A stretch of DNA of 64,000 bases from Prionace glauca. Taxonomy: Eukaryota; Chordata; Chondrichthyes; Carcharhiniformes; Carcharhinidae. The notes under the pieces were generated by a model. The model saw only the letters and a list, made by a program, of their open reading frames with translations. It was not told the DNA's origin and did not search any database. Position numbers and translations under genes: made by a program. Within the stretch, counting starts at the first letter, position 1; every line of letters begins with the position of its first letter. This document shows positions 1 to 10,599 of this stretch, piece after piece. The stretch covers positions 36,403,609 through 36,467,608 of the forward strand of contig CM075760.1 in NCBI GenBank assembly GCA_037974335.1. Direction: 5' to 3'.

Positions 1-109
1 TATTAATTAGCGATTACTGTGATAATTAGCTACCAGTCAGTAATAAATGACTGAATAAGTGGTGAGTCTTAATTGAATTATAGTTGAAAGATCAATAATG
101 AGTTAGTTC

Positions 110-295
110 ACAGAATCACAGATTACTACAGTGCAGAAGAGGTCCTTTGGCCCATTGAGTCTGCACCAATGCATGAAATGTCCTGACTTGCCCAGCTAGT
201 CCCACTTGCCAGAACTTGGCCCATTGCCTTGAATGTTTTGACTTGCCATCAGGTACTCATCCAGGTACTTTATAAAGGATGTGAGGTATACTGAA
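110..295 (-). mobile_element. CR1-type LINE 3' fragment (old)
   Basis: On the minus strand this reads as the '...ttggcccattgagtctgc...' tail block that recurs across the window at LINE/SINE 3' ends, followed by the 'aagtactttataaaggatgtgagg' type of sequence that shark CR1-like relics carry. It is short, diverged and has no open frame. The family is assigned by resemblance to other copies in the window. Confidence 0.4.
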
Positions 296-734
296 AGATT
301 GATTTTTATTTGCTGTAAAATGTAAAAGTTTGATTGCTGTATGTGTGAAGAATGTGCAGTGAGGATAAATGTACTGGCGAGAGAGACCTTCAAGCTCTGA
401 TTAGCCTCAACATTTGAAACTGTATAAATAAGGGATTGTACAGAATCAGATAAAGGGAAAGTATGAAACAATTCTATTCCTGATAATGAGAAAGTGGAGC
501 AAGTCATTGAAGATCCAATTAAAGTAATCTAGTGACAAAATTTCTTTGTTTCTTTACTGCAACCATTACCTCTCCCTTTGCCTTTTGTTTCAGGATATTT
601 TTGACATTTAATCTCACCCACCTTCTAACCAATCCCTGACTTCCCTTTTTGTTCTATCTGACCCTCTCCTCTTTCTCACCAGCATCAAACCCAGCACATT
701 TCTCCCTGTCTAGTTCTTAAGTGGAGTTACATTG
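296..734. other. no recognisable feature
   Basis: A-T rich unique-looking sequence. The short open stretches show no domain, and I see no splice or repeat structure beyond a pyrimidine-rich run around 560-640. Confidence 0.4.
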
Positions 735-815
735 GACGTGAAACATCAACTTTATTTCTCTCTTCACAGATGCTGCCAGACTTGTCGAATTTTTCCAGTT
801 CTTTCTGTATTTATT
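735..815 (+). mobile_element. short retroposon fragment
   Basis: The block 'cacagatgctgccagac...ttttccag' recurs inverted at 4556-4642 and in part at 42915-42980, so it is an interspersed repeat. Only about 80 bp remain. Confidence 0.4.
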
Positions 816-1024
816 TTAGATTTACCTGCAATGGTGAAAAGCACTATTTTCTATCCAGGATAAAGTAATTGTCTTTCACCAGCTTTTGTGGATCATTTCA
901 GTGGAAATGTGCTCTCCCAGACTCAGAGCATCAGCCCACTGGAAGCAAAGTAGTGATAGTGGCCAGTCCAGCAGAAAGAAACCTGTGAAGTGTGTGTATC
1001 TTTATCTTCTCTGATCAGAACCTC

Positions 1025-1130
1025 CCACATACCTGACGAAGGGACACCGTTTCCAAAAGCTTGTGGAATTACTATCAGATAAACTGGTTAGACTTTAACC
1101 TGGTGTTGTGAGACTTCTTACTGTAATTAA
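1025..1130 (+). mobile_element. half copy of hairpin MITE
   Basis: The segment ends in 'acctggtgttgtgagacttc', the 3' arm of the hairpin element seen whole at 11483-11696. The opposite arm is missing. It lies just beyond the stop region of the first zinc-finger gene, in its probable 3' UTR. Confidence 0.55.
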
Positions 1131-1187
1131 CAGCAGCAGTAACAGCAGAATCCAAACCCTGTCATTACTTGTGAACTTGCTCGTGTT

Positions 1188-2342
1188 TCAGCAGGCTGGA
1201 TAACTGAGTGAATCGCTTTCCACACACAGAGCAGGTGAAGGACCTCTCCCCAGTGTGAACTCTCTGGTGTCTCTGCAGTGCGGATGACCATTTAAACCTC
1301 TTTGCGCAGTGAGAGCAGCTGAATGGTCTCTCCTCAGTGTGAATGCGTTGTGGGACATCAGATCCTGAGAGCTTTTGAAGCTACTCTCACAGTCAGAACA
1401 TTCAAAGGGTCTCTCATTGCTATGAGTGACTTTATGAATCAATAGGTGGCATAACTGAGTGAATCCCTTCCCACACACAGAGCAGCCGAATGGTCTCTCC
1501 CCAGTGTGAATTCGCTCGTGGTCCCTCAGATCCGAAGCACATTTGAATCCGCTCCCACAGTCAGGGCATTTAAAGGGTCTCTCCTGGGTGTGAGTGATTT
1601 TGTGCCTCAGCAGGTTCGATGACAGAGTGAATCCCTTCCCACACACAGAGCAGGTAAATGGCCTCTCCCCAGTGTGAACTTGCTGGTGTGCCCATACGCT
1701 AGATAACTGTGTGAATCCCTTCCCACATATGCTGCAGGTAAATGGTCTCTCTCCGGTGTGAACTCGCTGGTGTGTCCGCAGGTGGGATGACCTTTTAAAC
1801 CTCTTGGTGCAATGAGAGCAGCTGAACAGTCTCTCCTCAGTGTGAATGCGCTGGTGGAACACCAGTTCACCAGAGGTTTTGAAGCAGCTCCCACAGTCAG
1901 AGCATTTAAAGGGTCTCTCATTAGTGTGAGTAGCTTTGTGATTCAGTAGGTGGGATGACTGAATGAAATCCTTCCCACACAGGGTGCAGGTGAATGGCTT
2001 TTCCCCAATGTGAACTCGCTGGTGTGCCTGCAGACTGGATGATTGAGTGAATCCCTTCCCACACTGAGAGCAGGTGAATGGCTTCTCTCCAGTGTGAACT
2101 CGCTGGTGTGCCCGCAGACCGGATGACTGAGTGAATCCCTTCCCACATTGAGAGCAGGTGAATGGCTTCTCTCCAGTGTGAACTCGCTGGTGTCTTTGCA
2201 GGGTGGATAACCAAGTGAATCCCTCCCCACACTGAGAGCAGATGAACAGCCTCTCCCCAGTGTGACTCCGTCGATGAATTTCCAGCCGAGATGGAACTTT
2301 ATATTTCTTCCCACAGTCTGCACATTTCCATGGTTTCTCCAT
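1188..2342 (-). CDS. C2H2 zinc-finger protein 1 (frameshifted C-terminus)
   Basis: The product is a nuclear, presumably DNA-binding poly-zinc-finger protein without KRAB, SCAN or BTB domain; its target is unknown. The start is the ATG of MEKPWKC at 2342, conserved in the two sister genes; an in-frame TTG upstream is not a plausible start. The frame has 384 codons with eleven complete C2H2 fingers joined by TGE[KR]PF-type linkers. The twelfth is cut: near 1350 one C is absent from the run coding for SHQRIH, so the frame leaves the array, reads about 50 unrelated residues and stops at 1188. In the abandoned frame two more perfect fingers follow and stop at 1165, so the ancestral protein had 14 fingers. 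Fingers alternate between a TCSxCGKGFTQ type and a KCxDCGSxFK / SCSHCxKRFK type. The coding exon starts after the acceptor at 2680/2679 (TTTTACAG). This is either an allele, a young pseudogene or a sequence error. Confidence 0.85.
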   Translation of the reverse strand: MEKPWKCADCGKKYKVPSRLEIHRRSHTGERLFICSQCGEGFTWLSTLQRHQRVHTGEKPFTCSQCGKGFTQSSGLRAHQRVHTGEKPFTCSQCGKGFTQSSSLQAHQRVHIGEKPFTCTLCGKDFIQSSHLLNHKATHTNERPFKCSDCGSCFKTSGELVFHQRIHTEERLFSCSHCTKRFKRSSHLRTHQRVHTGERPFTCSICGKGFTQLSSVWAHQQVHTGERPFTCSVCGKGFTLSSNLLRHKITHTQERPFKCPDCGSGFKCASDLRDHERIHTGERPFGCSVCGKGFTQLCHLLIHKVTHSNERPFECSDCESSFKSSQDLMSHNAFTLRRDHSAALTAQRGLNGHPHCRDTREFTLGRGPSPALCVESDSLSYPAC

Positions 2343-2678
2343 GTTGCAGGTGTCCTTGCCTCTCTCTTGGGTGGGCAATCAGTGGAAGCCTCATCCACAC
2401 ACACAGAACACGAGTACAGTCTCCCCGCAGTGAATGGTGTGATATTTATTCAGACTGTGCAACTGGTTAAAGCTTTTCAGTCAGTGCACTGGAACACTCT
2501 CACTTGAATGTGCAATGTGTTGGCGCTTTTCCACTGATGTTTGAAACTTTTCAAATCAAAAGACCAGACAATACTTCTAGATTTAAAGGCCAATGATAAT
2601 CATGTCCCAAGGAATATGACTCTGTCAGATCTAGATGTGACATTTGACATTCCAGCCTGTGATTCCTTTTTCAATATC
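2343..2678 (-). other. 5' UTR part of ZNF1 coding exon with relic finger
   Basis: Between the splice acceptor (2680/2679) and the ATG lies the remains of a further finger: VFQCTD is readable about 150 bases upstream, followed by a small deletion and stops. The same relic precedes the ATG in the genes at 8.6 and 15.0 kb, so the ancestor had at least one more N-terminal finger. Confidence 0.6.
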
Positions 2679-3678
2679 CTGTAAAAGAAATTTACATAAG
2701 TCATCATTGTCAGTACAGGATAAAAATTCAGAATAGACAACTCTAGTTCCTACAGAATGTTCTTTCCTCTCATTGTGCAAAAGCTGTAAATCTCCATCCC
2801 ACACACTCTCCCTCCATTCTTACTCTGCTGTATCTAATATTCACCCTCCCAATTCTCCTGAAGATACTGATTGACACATCTATGCTCACTCCGTCCTTCC
2901 GTGGCACAGAAATCATAAGAAAAAAGAGCTACAGTTGGCCATTCAGCCTATCGAACTGCCTCAACCATTCATTAAGAATTGGCTGATCTACAGTCATTAT
3001 TCACAGCATTATTTCCCATACAATCCCCCAGGTCTTCAATATCTTAAAACTTATCAATCTCCAGCTTGAAAATTCGTGATGGCTGAGACTCCACAGTCCT
3101 CTGGGCTGCAGAATTCCAAAACTTCACCACATCCTTGAGTGAGGAAATTCCTCCTCACCTTAACTTTATCTGCATTTTCTGACCGTTCCCTATAACATTC
3201 TCCTTTATCAATCAAAAATCAGTCCAACTGACCCTGGAATATATTCAATGGCCCTCAGCCTCCACTGATCCCTGTGGGATAAATCCAAGACTAACCACTC
3301 TCTGTTTGAAGAGGTGACTGGAAATATATAACATAGCAACAGTACTATATTACACAGCTAGATATAATTATAAATATACTTTATCATATCTCTGTCTGAT
3401 ATTAATTTACTGTCTTCTTAAATGTCAGCCATTTCCTGGGGAAACCAGCCTTTAATTGTGAACATTAGGAAAGGGATCTTTTAGCCAGACAAATCAACGT
3501 GTCAAGCTGAGAGAGCAAAGGATGTCAATGTCTTTATGAGAAAGGGAGAGACCTGGGCCAACCTTTCCAGAGTCTGCACCCTCCCTGGATTCACTTCCTT
3601 TCCCTTCAGCAAATCTCCAGTTTTTCCAAGAATGAGAAAAGAAATGGAAAGAGAGAGAAAAGAAAGTGTTTTACTCAC
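2679..3678 (-). other. intron 1 of ZNF1
   Basis: It is bounded by donor GTGAGTAA (starting at 3678) and acceptor TTTTACAG (ending at 2679). The 3' part (about 2690-2900) is homologous to the matching part of the ZNF2 intron (9830-10090) and, inverted, to 4380-4760. It hosts a CR1 relic in the middle. Confidence 0.65.
2905..3275 (-). mobile_element. CR1 LINE 3'-end relic
   Basis: Read on the minus strand it is the conserved ORF2 C-terminus/3' UTR block (equivalent of 'gtgaggaaattcctcctcacc' and 'gaattccaaaacttcaccac'). It is diverged by several indels, hence old, and lies inside the ZNF1 intron. Confidence 0.65.
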
Positions 3679-3752
3679 AGATGTTGGAGACAGGAGGAAG
3701 TTCGAGTACGTCTTAAGTTCAATCTTCATTCACAGAAAGCCCACACTCTGAT
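3679..3752 (-). other. non-coding first exon of ZNF1
   Basis: The minus-strand sequence GTGAATGAAGATTG... runs into CAACATCT|GTGAGTAA, a strong donor at 3679/3678. The same exon is found on the plus strand at 12610-12677, before ZNF3. The transcription start is not defined; the right end given here is the first CCAAT box of the promoter block. Confidence 0.6.
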
Positions 3753-4260
3753 TGGCTGGAGGACCAGAGTCCTTCCGGACCTCCGACTCTTTCCATTGGT
3801 CAATCGTTCAGAAGGTCGCAGGTGGGCACGCCCCCGCAAATACGCAGCTTCTCCACTCCCTTGGACATGCGCAGTCGCGGGCCGGGGGGAGGGGGAGATC
3901 ACCGAGCGGCTTCTCGCCCTGGCCGGAGCCGCCAGCCGCTTGTCTGGAAACCTTGGCTCGAGGAGGGGCGGGAGGGAGAGGGCGGTGGGGGAATGGGTGG
4001 GGGCGGGGCTCCCGGATTCGCGCGCCCGAGCCTGCGCAATGGAACTCCAGGACGTCATGCCAGAGCAGACTGATTCTTATTGGCTGATTCTCGTATGGAC
4101 GTTCCTAACACTCAGTCTCCCATTGGAGCAAAAAGACAACATTGCGAATTGGTTGACTCAGGCAGGGCTCTATTGTGATGTCACAATACGGAAGTTGATC
4201 AATGAGCTTCAGAGTGAAACTTCCTCCTCTGTGCAACATCTGGGAGGAAATCAATGTCTC
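3679..4260. promoter_or_regulatory. bidirectional zinc-finger promoter block A
   Basis: GC-rich core (3830-4040) flanked on both sides by CCAAT boxes in either orientation (ATTGG at 3751, 3795, 4079, 4132, 4146) and CRE-like GACGTCAT at 4051. An imperfect inverted repeat (GGAGGACC...GGACCTCC, 3758-3784) lies at the left edge. Core and both edges are homologous to block B at 12120-12690, in the same orientation. The left (minus) arm leads into exon 1 of ZNF1. The right (plus) arm carries a matching exon whose donor has become gggagg, so it probably no longer splices. Confidence 0.65.
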
Positions 4261-4765
4261 CCCCTTTCCATTTCTTTTCTCAATCTGGGGGAAATTGGGG
4301 ACTTGAAAAACTGAAGGGTAAGGAAGTGAGTCCAATCTGTACATTCCATACATTTTTAGTCCAGTCATTTAGACATACATCTGTCTGGCAGCCTGCATGG
4401 AGATTTTCAGCTGTCTCCAGGACAGGAAGCAGTGAGCATGGATCTGTCAATCAGCCTCAATCAGCACCTTCAGGAGAATTGGGAGGGTGAATATTAGATA
4501 CAGCAGAGTGAGAATGGAGGGAGAGTGTGTGGGATGGGAACCAAAAGAGAAGATGCTGGAAAATCTCAGCAGGCCTGGCAGCATCTGTAAGGAGAGAAAA
4601 GAGCTGAAGTTTCGAGTCCAGGTGACCCTTTGTCAAAACAGTGTGGGATGGAGATTTACAGCTTTTGGGAAATGTGAGAGGAAAGAATGTTCCATAAAAA
4701 CTAGAATTGTCTGTTCTGAATTTCTATCCTGGACTGACACTAATGCACTTTGTTAACTCCTTTTA
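4261..4765 (+). pseudogene. orphan arm: intron remains of a lost plus-strand ZNF gene
   Basis: On the plus strand this continues from the dead exon of block A with sequence homologous to the introns of the sister genes: 'ctccccctttccatttcttt', the tract around 4380-4500 matching 9955-10090 inverted, and the acceptor zone around 4690-4765. There the expected acceptor TTTTACAG has become ttttacaagg. No zinc-finger exon follows. Confidence 0.6.
4556..4642 (-). mobile_element. short retroposon fragment
   Basis: Inverse complement of the 735-815 repeat ('agatgctggaaaatctcagc...ggcagcatctgt'). It sits inside the orphan ZNF intron copy. Confidence 0.45.
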
Positions 4766-5129
4766 CAAGGACAAGGCCGAGGACAAAAATATGAGCATGA
4801 GAGCAAGATGGTAAACGGAAGGTGAGGGTCATGCTTTGGACTGAGCGGACGTTTTCCACAAAGAGGGCAGGGAACAGGCTACAGATGAATTAAAGAGAAA
4901 CCATTTGTGTCCAGAACATTGTGAACATCCTTTTACTCTGGTTATCTTTGATCCTCTCATCATTTTCTGTTTGTTTTAACCATGTTCTGTTTCATTAATA
5001 AACTTTTATCAGTAAAAATATTTGATTGTTCTGGAGTTTTCCTGATGAGATTGATGCGCTTTAGGAAAAGTGGGTGAGATTTCTGTTAAATCGCTCTTTA
5101 ACAGAAAGCGATTCCCTCCATGAAGTGAT
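4766..5129. other. no recognisable gene
   Basis: A-T rich sequence with one AATAAA (about 4999) on the plus strand. This could be the former polyadenylation region of the lost plus-strand zinc-finger gene, but nothing else supports that. Confidence 0.3.
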
Positions 5130-5455
5130 TCATTTTGGCAGATCAAATAGGATGGCAATAAGTGTAAAGTGTTAATTTTGACAGGTCAAATAGAATGGCA
5201 GAACATAATATTAATGGTAGGATTCTTGGCAGTGTGGAAGATCAGAGGAGTCCGAATTCATAGGATGCTCAAAGCAGCTGCGCAGGTTGAAGTTATGGTT
5301 AAGAAGGCTTATGGTGTACAGGCCTTCATCAGTTGAGGAATTGAGTTTCAGAATCGAAAGATGATGTTGCAGCTTTAGAGGACCCTGGTCAGACCCCACT
5401 TGGAGTACTGTGCTCAGTTCTGGTCACCTCATTAAAGGAAGGATGTAAAAGATTC
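5130..5455 (+). mobile_element. CR1 LINE ORF2 C-terminal relic
   Basis: The plus-strand translation retains pieces of the reverse-transcriptase C-terminal region ([34 protein letters not shown]) broken by stops. It is closer to the LINE at 35.1-38.9 kb than to the one at 16.7-20.6 kb. Confidence 0.75.
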
Positions 5456-5550
5456 TCCAGCTCTCTCTTTACCCCCTATCCAACTTGTGGACAGTTTTTA
5501 CTCTGTGTTATTTCTTCCAAGCTCTTAATTGTCCCAATCTATAATTTTAG

Positions 5551-6450
5551 AACATAAGAACATAAGAAATAGGAGCAGGAGTAGGCCATCTGGCCCTTCG
5601 AGCCTGCCCCGCCATTCAATAAGATCATGGCTGATCTGTCGTGACTCAGCTCCACCTTCCCGCCCTCTCCCCATAACCCTTAATCCCTTCTCTTATCAAA
5701 AACCCATCAACCCGTTTCTTAAAAATATTTAGCGAGGCAGCCTCCACCACTTCAACGGGCAGAGAATTCCAGAGATTCACCACCCTTTGAGTGAAGAAGT
5801 TCCTCCTCAACTCTATTCTAAACCGCCCCCCCTTTATCTTGAGGCTGTGCCCCCTAGTCCTACTGTCTTTTTTGAGCGGGAACAGTCTCTCCACCTCTAT
5901 CCTATCCATCCCATTCATCATCTTATACGTCTCAATGAGATCTCCCCTCATTCTTCTAAACTCCAACGAGTACAAGCCTAGTTTATTCAGCCTCTCCTCA
6001 TAGCTCAATCCCCTCAACTCCGGTATCAGCCGAGTAAACCTCCTCTGCACTCCCTCCAGGGCCAAAACATCCTTGCGCAGGTGCGGCGCCCAAAACTGCA
6101 CACAGTACTCCAGCTGCAGCCTCACCAATGCCCTATACAGCTGCAGCAAGACCTCCCTACTTTTATATTCAATCCCCTTCGCTATGAAGGCCAGCATCCC
6201 ATTCGCCTTCCTGACCACCTGCTGCACCTGCAAGCTGGGTTTTTGCGACTCATGCACAAGGACCCCGAGGTCCCTCTGCACCGTCGCCTGCTGCAGTTTT
6301 TCACCCCGTAAGTAATAGTCCTTCCTCCCATTCCTCCTACCAAAGTGGACCACCTCACACTTGCCAACATTAAATTCCATTTGCCATTTCCTGGCCCATT
6401 CGCCCAGCCTATCTAGATCCTTTTGCAGACTCTCCACACCCTCCGCACAA
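5551..6450 (-). mobile_element. CR1 LINE, 5'-truncated young copy
   Basis: Nearly identical to the 3' 900 bases of the LINE at 16659-20605. It has a 263-codon open frame for the end of ORF2 (5646-6437), a 3' UTR, and a tail of (TTCTTATG) units on the minus strand (5551-5570). The 5' end stops abruptly near 6450, the usual result of incomplete reverse transcription. This copy keeps LLQLYRALVR where the long copy has lost one Leu. Confidence 0.9.
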
Positions 6451-6944
6451 CTTTAATTTTCCTCACATTGTGTCCATGTGCACTGTGTTTAATTGGATCC
6501 TGATTGTTTTGAACTCAGTTTCTCTCTGGAGTGTGTGTCAATGCCTTGATGTTGTCACACTGTTGTCTCAATCCCCTGGCCACATTAACCATTTCATCTC
6601 CTGCTGTGTCTCAATAGCTGTGTGTGTTTGGGACCCGCTCTTCACTCCATCTCACCATGAATTTAGGCTTGCTATTTTTCACATGTAACAAATCAGATGT
6701 GCACACTCATTCTGGTTTCCCAAAATCATGTCACACATTCTTAACTCTCAGATGTGCTGTTGAAAAGATCAAATATAGTGTCTGTCTGTCTTATCTCCCT
6801 GTTAAGGCGCTGATATTTCATATCCTGGCTGGGCTTTCAAATGTGGATTTCTTTAAAACAAAGTTCTCGGATGTAGGAGTGTTTCAGAGACCAAGTATTG
6901 TGCTGGCTTTCACTGATTTACAACTCAGCTAATGCAAAGAACAA
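6451..6944. other. no recognisable feature
   Basis: Unique-looking A-T rich sequence. No coding or repeat signal that I can support. Confidence 0.35.
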
Positions 6945-7262
6945 TATGACGGTGTGGTGACACAGTGGTTAGCACTGCTGCCTCACAGTACCAGGGATTC
7001 AGGTTTGATTCCTGGCTTGGGTCACTGTCTGTGTGGAGTTTGCACATCCTCCCTGTGTCTGCAGGGGTTTCCTCCAGGTGTTCTGGTTTCTTCGCACAGT
7101 CCAAAGTTCTGTGATTTGGGTTGATTGGTTAGGTTACGTTGACCCTCGTTTCTGGGGATTAGCAGGGTAAATATGTGGGGTTACTGAGATAGGCTGGGAT
7201 TGTTGTCAGTGCAGGCTTGATGGGCCAAATGGCCTCCTTCTGTACTGTCAGGATTCTGTTCT
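6945..7262 (+). mobile_element. tRNA-derived SINE (HE1-like)
   Basis: Head with pol III boxes (A-box-like acagtggttagcactgctgc; B box ggtttgattcc), a body with the 'tgtgtggagtttgcac' and 'cctccaggtg' blocks common to all SINEs here, then 'gatgggccaaatggcctcc' and a CR1-type 'ggattctgt' tail. The HE1 name is from known elasmobranch SINEs, not from a search. Confidence 0.8.
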
Positions 7263-8084
7263 TTGAATATAATGGGCAGCTTGATTATTTTCAGTCTGGG
7301 CTAATCCAGTAACCTGGAGTTTTATGACCCTTTTCAAACTATTGTGTTGAGCCTGATTAAAAGGTCAATGCTGTCTTTGGACATTTCTTTCACAGGAGAA
7401 AGGTTTTAGTTTTCTTTTGTCACATGCTCTTTGGACTGCAAACTGAGAGGAGTGTTTCTCATCTCTTTCCGTGGAGTGAAGATTCTGCTACCTGTGAGTT
7501 GCCAGCTGGAAGATAGTGGCAAGCAGTCTGTCTCTCTCTCTCTCTATCTCAAGGTCCTGAAATTTCCGGAACTGGGAAGTCAAAGTTTGAAATCAACGTT
7601 TAAAGGACTAATTCACAACAGGTGTTAAAAAGCTGCAAAATTCCGCATCACGTGAGCATACTTGCTTTCTGTGCAAAGCCTAAAACGAGCTGTAAGTTTG
7701 TTGGGATTATTTGATTTGGACTTAGCTGTTCAGGTTGAGACAAGATCATGGTTGCTTTTTATTGCAATTGGTAAAAATTATGCTAATTTTTCTTCTTATA
7801 TTTTAACTGTGTTCTTAAATTAACTTTGTTTGCTAAAAACTTCCTCGTGGGTCAGTTGAATCATACCTGGAGTGAAATATCTGATGCTCACTCGAGTGCA
7901 AATCTTATGGCTAGGCTGAATTTGTAAAGGACCTTTCATTTCACCACACCCAAGGTGAGTTATTCAAATTCCTTTATTGCCCAGGACAATATGTTCACAA
8001 TATTTTTAAAACAGTAATTAAACATTCCCATTCGATTTCAGGTATTAACATATTCTGTTACTTTGTTCTTTATTGTCGATGTCA
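7263..8084. other. no recognisable feature
   Basis: A-T rich sequence with a short (tc)n run near 7540. It lies downstream of ZNF2 on the minus strand, and AATAAA on minus at 7971-7976 could serve as a distant poly(A) signal. Confidence 0.3.
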
Positions 8085-8420
8085 GACTGGGGTTGTTGCC
8101 CTTGGAGCAAAGGAGGTTGAGGGGAGATTTGATAGAGGTGGGCAAGATTCTGACAGATTTAGATAAGGTGGACAAAGAAAAGATGTTACCATTCGCTGAT
8201 GGGACAAGGACAAGGGGGACACAGATTTAAGGTTTTGAGTCAGAGATGCAGGGGGATGTGAGAAAGAATATTTTGATGCAGTGCATGGTAATGAGCTGGA
8301 ACTCGCTCACTAAAGGGTAGGGGAAGTGGAGACAATAAACAATTACAAAGGAAATTGGATGGGCATTTGGGGAATTTCAAACAGAAATGCTGACTAAATA
8401 TCTCTGACCTTCCTAACACC
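8085..8420 (+). mobile_element. CR1 LINE 3'-end relic
   Basis: Plus-strand remains of the ORF2 end (block equivalent to 'ggagcaaaggaggttgagggg' and 'gatttgatagaggt') and 3' region. Many small changes, no open frame. Confidence 0.65.
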
Positions 8421-8626
8421 CTGTCACTCTGTGATTCTTGTGAAATTTAAAACCAGGTATTTGCAACAAGACTCAAAGAGCATCAGGCCACTGGAGGCAA
8501 AGTTGAGAGACCGGCCAGTCCAGCAGAAAGAAACCCTCCCCATTGACCAACTGTGAGAATGAACAAAATGCAGTCCAGGGTGTAATTGAGAACAGAAACA
8601 ATAACAGCAGAATCTAATCCCCCTAT

Positions 8627-9469
8627 TCACTTGTGAACTAGTTGGTGTGTCAGCAGGGTGGATGAATCACAGAATCCCTTCCCACACTGAGAGCAAATGA
8701 ACAGTCTGTCCCCGGTCTGAACTCGCTGGTGTGACTGCAGGGTAGATAACCGAGTGAATCCCTTCCCACACACGGGACAGGTGAACGGCTTCTCTCCAGA
8801 GTGAACTCGCTGGTGTCTCCGCAGGTTGGATAACTGAGTGAATCCCTTCCCACACTGAGAGCAGGTGAATGGCCTCTCCCCAGTGTGAACTCGCTGGTGT
8901 GTCTGCAGGTTTGATAAATGAATGAATCCCTTCCCACACTGACAGCAGCTGTATGGCCTCTCCCCAGTGTGATTTCGCTGGTGTGTCTGCAGACTGTACA
9001 ATTGAGTGAATCCCTTCCCACACTGAGTGCAAGTGAATGGTCTCTCCCCAGTGTGAACCCGCTGGTGTGCCCGCAGGTGAGATAACTGAGTGAATCTTTT
9101 CCCACATTCAGAGCAGTTGAATGGTCTCTCTCCTGTGTGAACTCGCTGGTGTTTCTGTAGGTTGGATGACTTACTGAATCCCTTCCCACACTCAGGGCAG
9201 GTGAATGGCCTCTCCCCAGTGTGAACTAGCTGGTGTGTCTGTAGGCTGGATATCTGAGTAAATCCCTTCCCACACTGACAGCAGGTGAATGCACTCTCAC
9301 CGGTGTGAACTCGCTGGTGTCTCTGCAGAGTGGATGAATCACTGAATCCCTTCCCACAAACACAGCAGGTGAACGGTTTCTCCCCAGTGTGGCTGCGTCG
9401 ATGAGCTTCCAGTAGAGAGGGTGCTTTGTATCTCTTCCCACAGTCCTCACATTTCCATGGTTTTTCCAT
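8627..9469 (-). CDS. C2H2 zinc-finger protein 2
   Basis: 280 codons from [15 protein letters not shown] to the stop after LVHK; ten C2H2 fingers fill the whole protein, with no effector domain. The family is nuclear and presumably DNA-binding; the target is unknown. All fingers have both Cys and both His except finger 9, where the last His is Gln (HQRVQ), so it may bind zinc weakly or through three ligands. Linkers are TGE[KR]PF; the sixth ends in PY. The coding exon begins after acceptor TTTTTACAG (AG at 9823/9822), at the same point as in ZNF1. A short ATG-started frame (9491-9447, 14 codons) overlaps the start codon out of frame and could lower initiation. The promoter is probably the minus arm of block B (12.1 kb), but an old LINE has invaded the intron and I find no clear donor there. 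Equal in length to ZNF3. Confidence 0.92.
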   Translation of the reverse strand: MEKPWKCEDCGKRYKAPSLLEAHRRSHTGEKPFTCCVCGKGFSDSSTLQRHQRVHTGESAFTCCQCGKGFTQISSLQTHQLVHTGERPFTCPECGKGFSKSSNLQKHQRVHTGERPFNCSECGKRFTQLSHLRAHQRVHTGERPFTCTQCGKGFTQLYSLQTHQRNHTGERPYSCCQCGKGFIHLSNLQTHQRVHTGERPFTCSQCGKGFTQLSNLRRHQRVHSGEKPFTCPVCGKGFTRLSTLQSHQRVQTGDRLFICSQCGKGFCDSSTLLTHQLVHK

Positions 9470-9629
9470 ATTGTCGGTCTCCTTGTCTCATTGCAGTTTT
9501 ATCATTTGACGCCTTGTTCACACAGACAACATGGTACAGTCTCTCCCTGCTGTGAATGCTGTGATGTATTTTCAGGCTGTATAACTGGTTAAAGCTCTTT
9601 CCACAGTCAGTGCACTGGAACACTCTCAC
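9447..9629 (-). other. relic finger and overlapping uORF upstream of ZNF2
   Basis: This frame encodes one degenerate finger (VFQCTDCGKSFNQLYSLKIHHSIH) in a frame other than that of the main protein. It has no ATG at its beginning. Its first ATG is at 9491 and gives a 14-codon peptide that ends 22 bases inside ZNF2. Homologous relic fingers precede ZNF1 and ZNF3. Confidence 0.55.
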
Positions 9630-9821
9630 TCAGGTGTGTGTTTGTATCCCAGTGTTTTTCCAGTCGCACTGTTGCTTAAAATCTTGCAGTCGACAGACTG
9701 CTCAAACATTTCTCCTTCATATTCAGAGGCTCAGGAAAATTAGTTTCCAAGGAATTGGGTGACTCCGTCAGACAGAAATGTGATACTTAAGATTTATCTG
9801 TGTGATTCCTCTTCTAATATT

Positions 9822-10111
9822 CTGTAAAAACAATTTACAAAAGTCATCAGTGTCAGTACAAGATAGAAATTCAGAACAGACAACTCTAGTTTTTATGGAA
9901 CATTCTTTCCTCTCTCACTCCACAAAAGCTGTAAATCTTCATCCCACACACTCTCCCTCCATTCTCACTCTGCTGTATCTAATATTCACCCTCCCAATTC
10001 CCCTGAAGGTGCTGATTGAAGCTAGTTGACAGATCCATGCTCACTGCTTCCTGTCCTGGACTCAGAGAGCTGAAAATCTCCATGCAGGAGAAATAACAGA
10101 AATATGGCTAC
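9822..10111 (-). other. 3' part of the ZNF2 intron
   Basis: Homologous to 2690-2900 (ZNF1 intron) and, inverted, to 4380-4760: shared blocks include 'actctgctgtatctaatatt' and 'tgaaaatctccatgcagg'. The rest of the intron is occupied by LINE relics. Confidence 0.55.
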
Positions 10112-10186
10112 TTTCTGTTATTTCTCCTGCATGGCAACCAGAACTGTACACAGTTCTTCACCTGTGGCCTAATTAGTGGTTTATAC

Positions 10187-10243
10187 AGGGCAGGGGAAGG
10201 CTCGAAGGGCTAGATGGCCTATTCCTGTTCCTATTTCTTATGT
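10187..10243 (+). mobile_element. CR1 LINE 3' tail fragment, nested
   Basis: Plus-strand 'ggctcgaagggctagatggcctattcctg...atttcttatgt', the 3' tip of the same CR1 family as the LINE at 16.7 kb, inserted in the older minus-strand LINE. Confidence 0.65.
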
Positions 10244-10423
10244 ACAGCTACATCAGAACCTCCCTGCCCTTATATTCAATGCGTCAGTTAATAAAGGCAA
10301 GTATCCCATGTGCTTTCTGAATCCCCTTATGTACCTGTCCTGCTGTCTTCAGAGATCTATGGACATACACACCAAGGTCGCTCTGAACCTCTAGGATCTG
10401 ACTATTCATTGTGCATTCTGTTA

Positions 10424-10500
10424 CATAGAACATTACAGCGCAGAACAGGCCCTTCGGCCCACGATGTTGTGCCGACCAGTTACAAAACAATGACCCACTA
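10424..10500 (-). mobile_element. CR1-like 3' fragment, nested
   Basis: 'acatagaacattacagcgcagaacaggccc' type sequence, found again at 42738-42912 and at the window's right edge; it is the 3' end of a second CR1 subfamily in minus orientation. Confidence 0.55.
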
Positions 10501-10599
10501 GCCTAAACCAATCCTTTTTCATTACTCCTCCCAAAATGCATTACTTCAAACTTTTTAAGGATTGAATTCCATTTGCCCCGTCTCTACCATCTAACTAAA

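Noticed and set aside
1607-2404. Several further open frames over the ZNF1 finger array on the minus strand
   Set aside because: They are frame shadows of the 84-base finger repeat and encode no domain.
8650-9189. Long alternative frames within ZNF2 (up to 179 codons)
   Set aside because: Also shadows of the repeated finger codons; the finger frame is fully intact and has the shared start.
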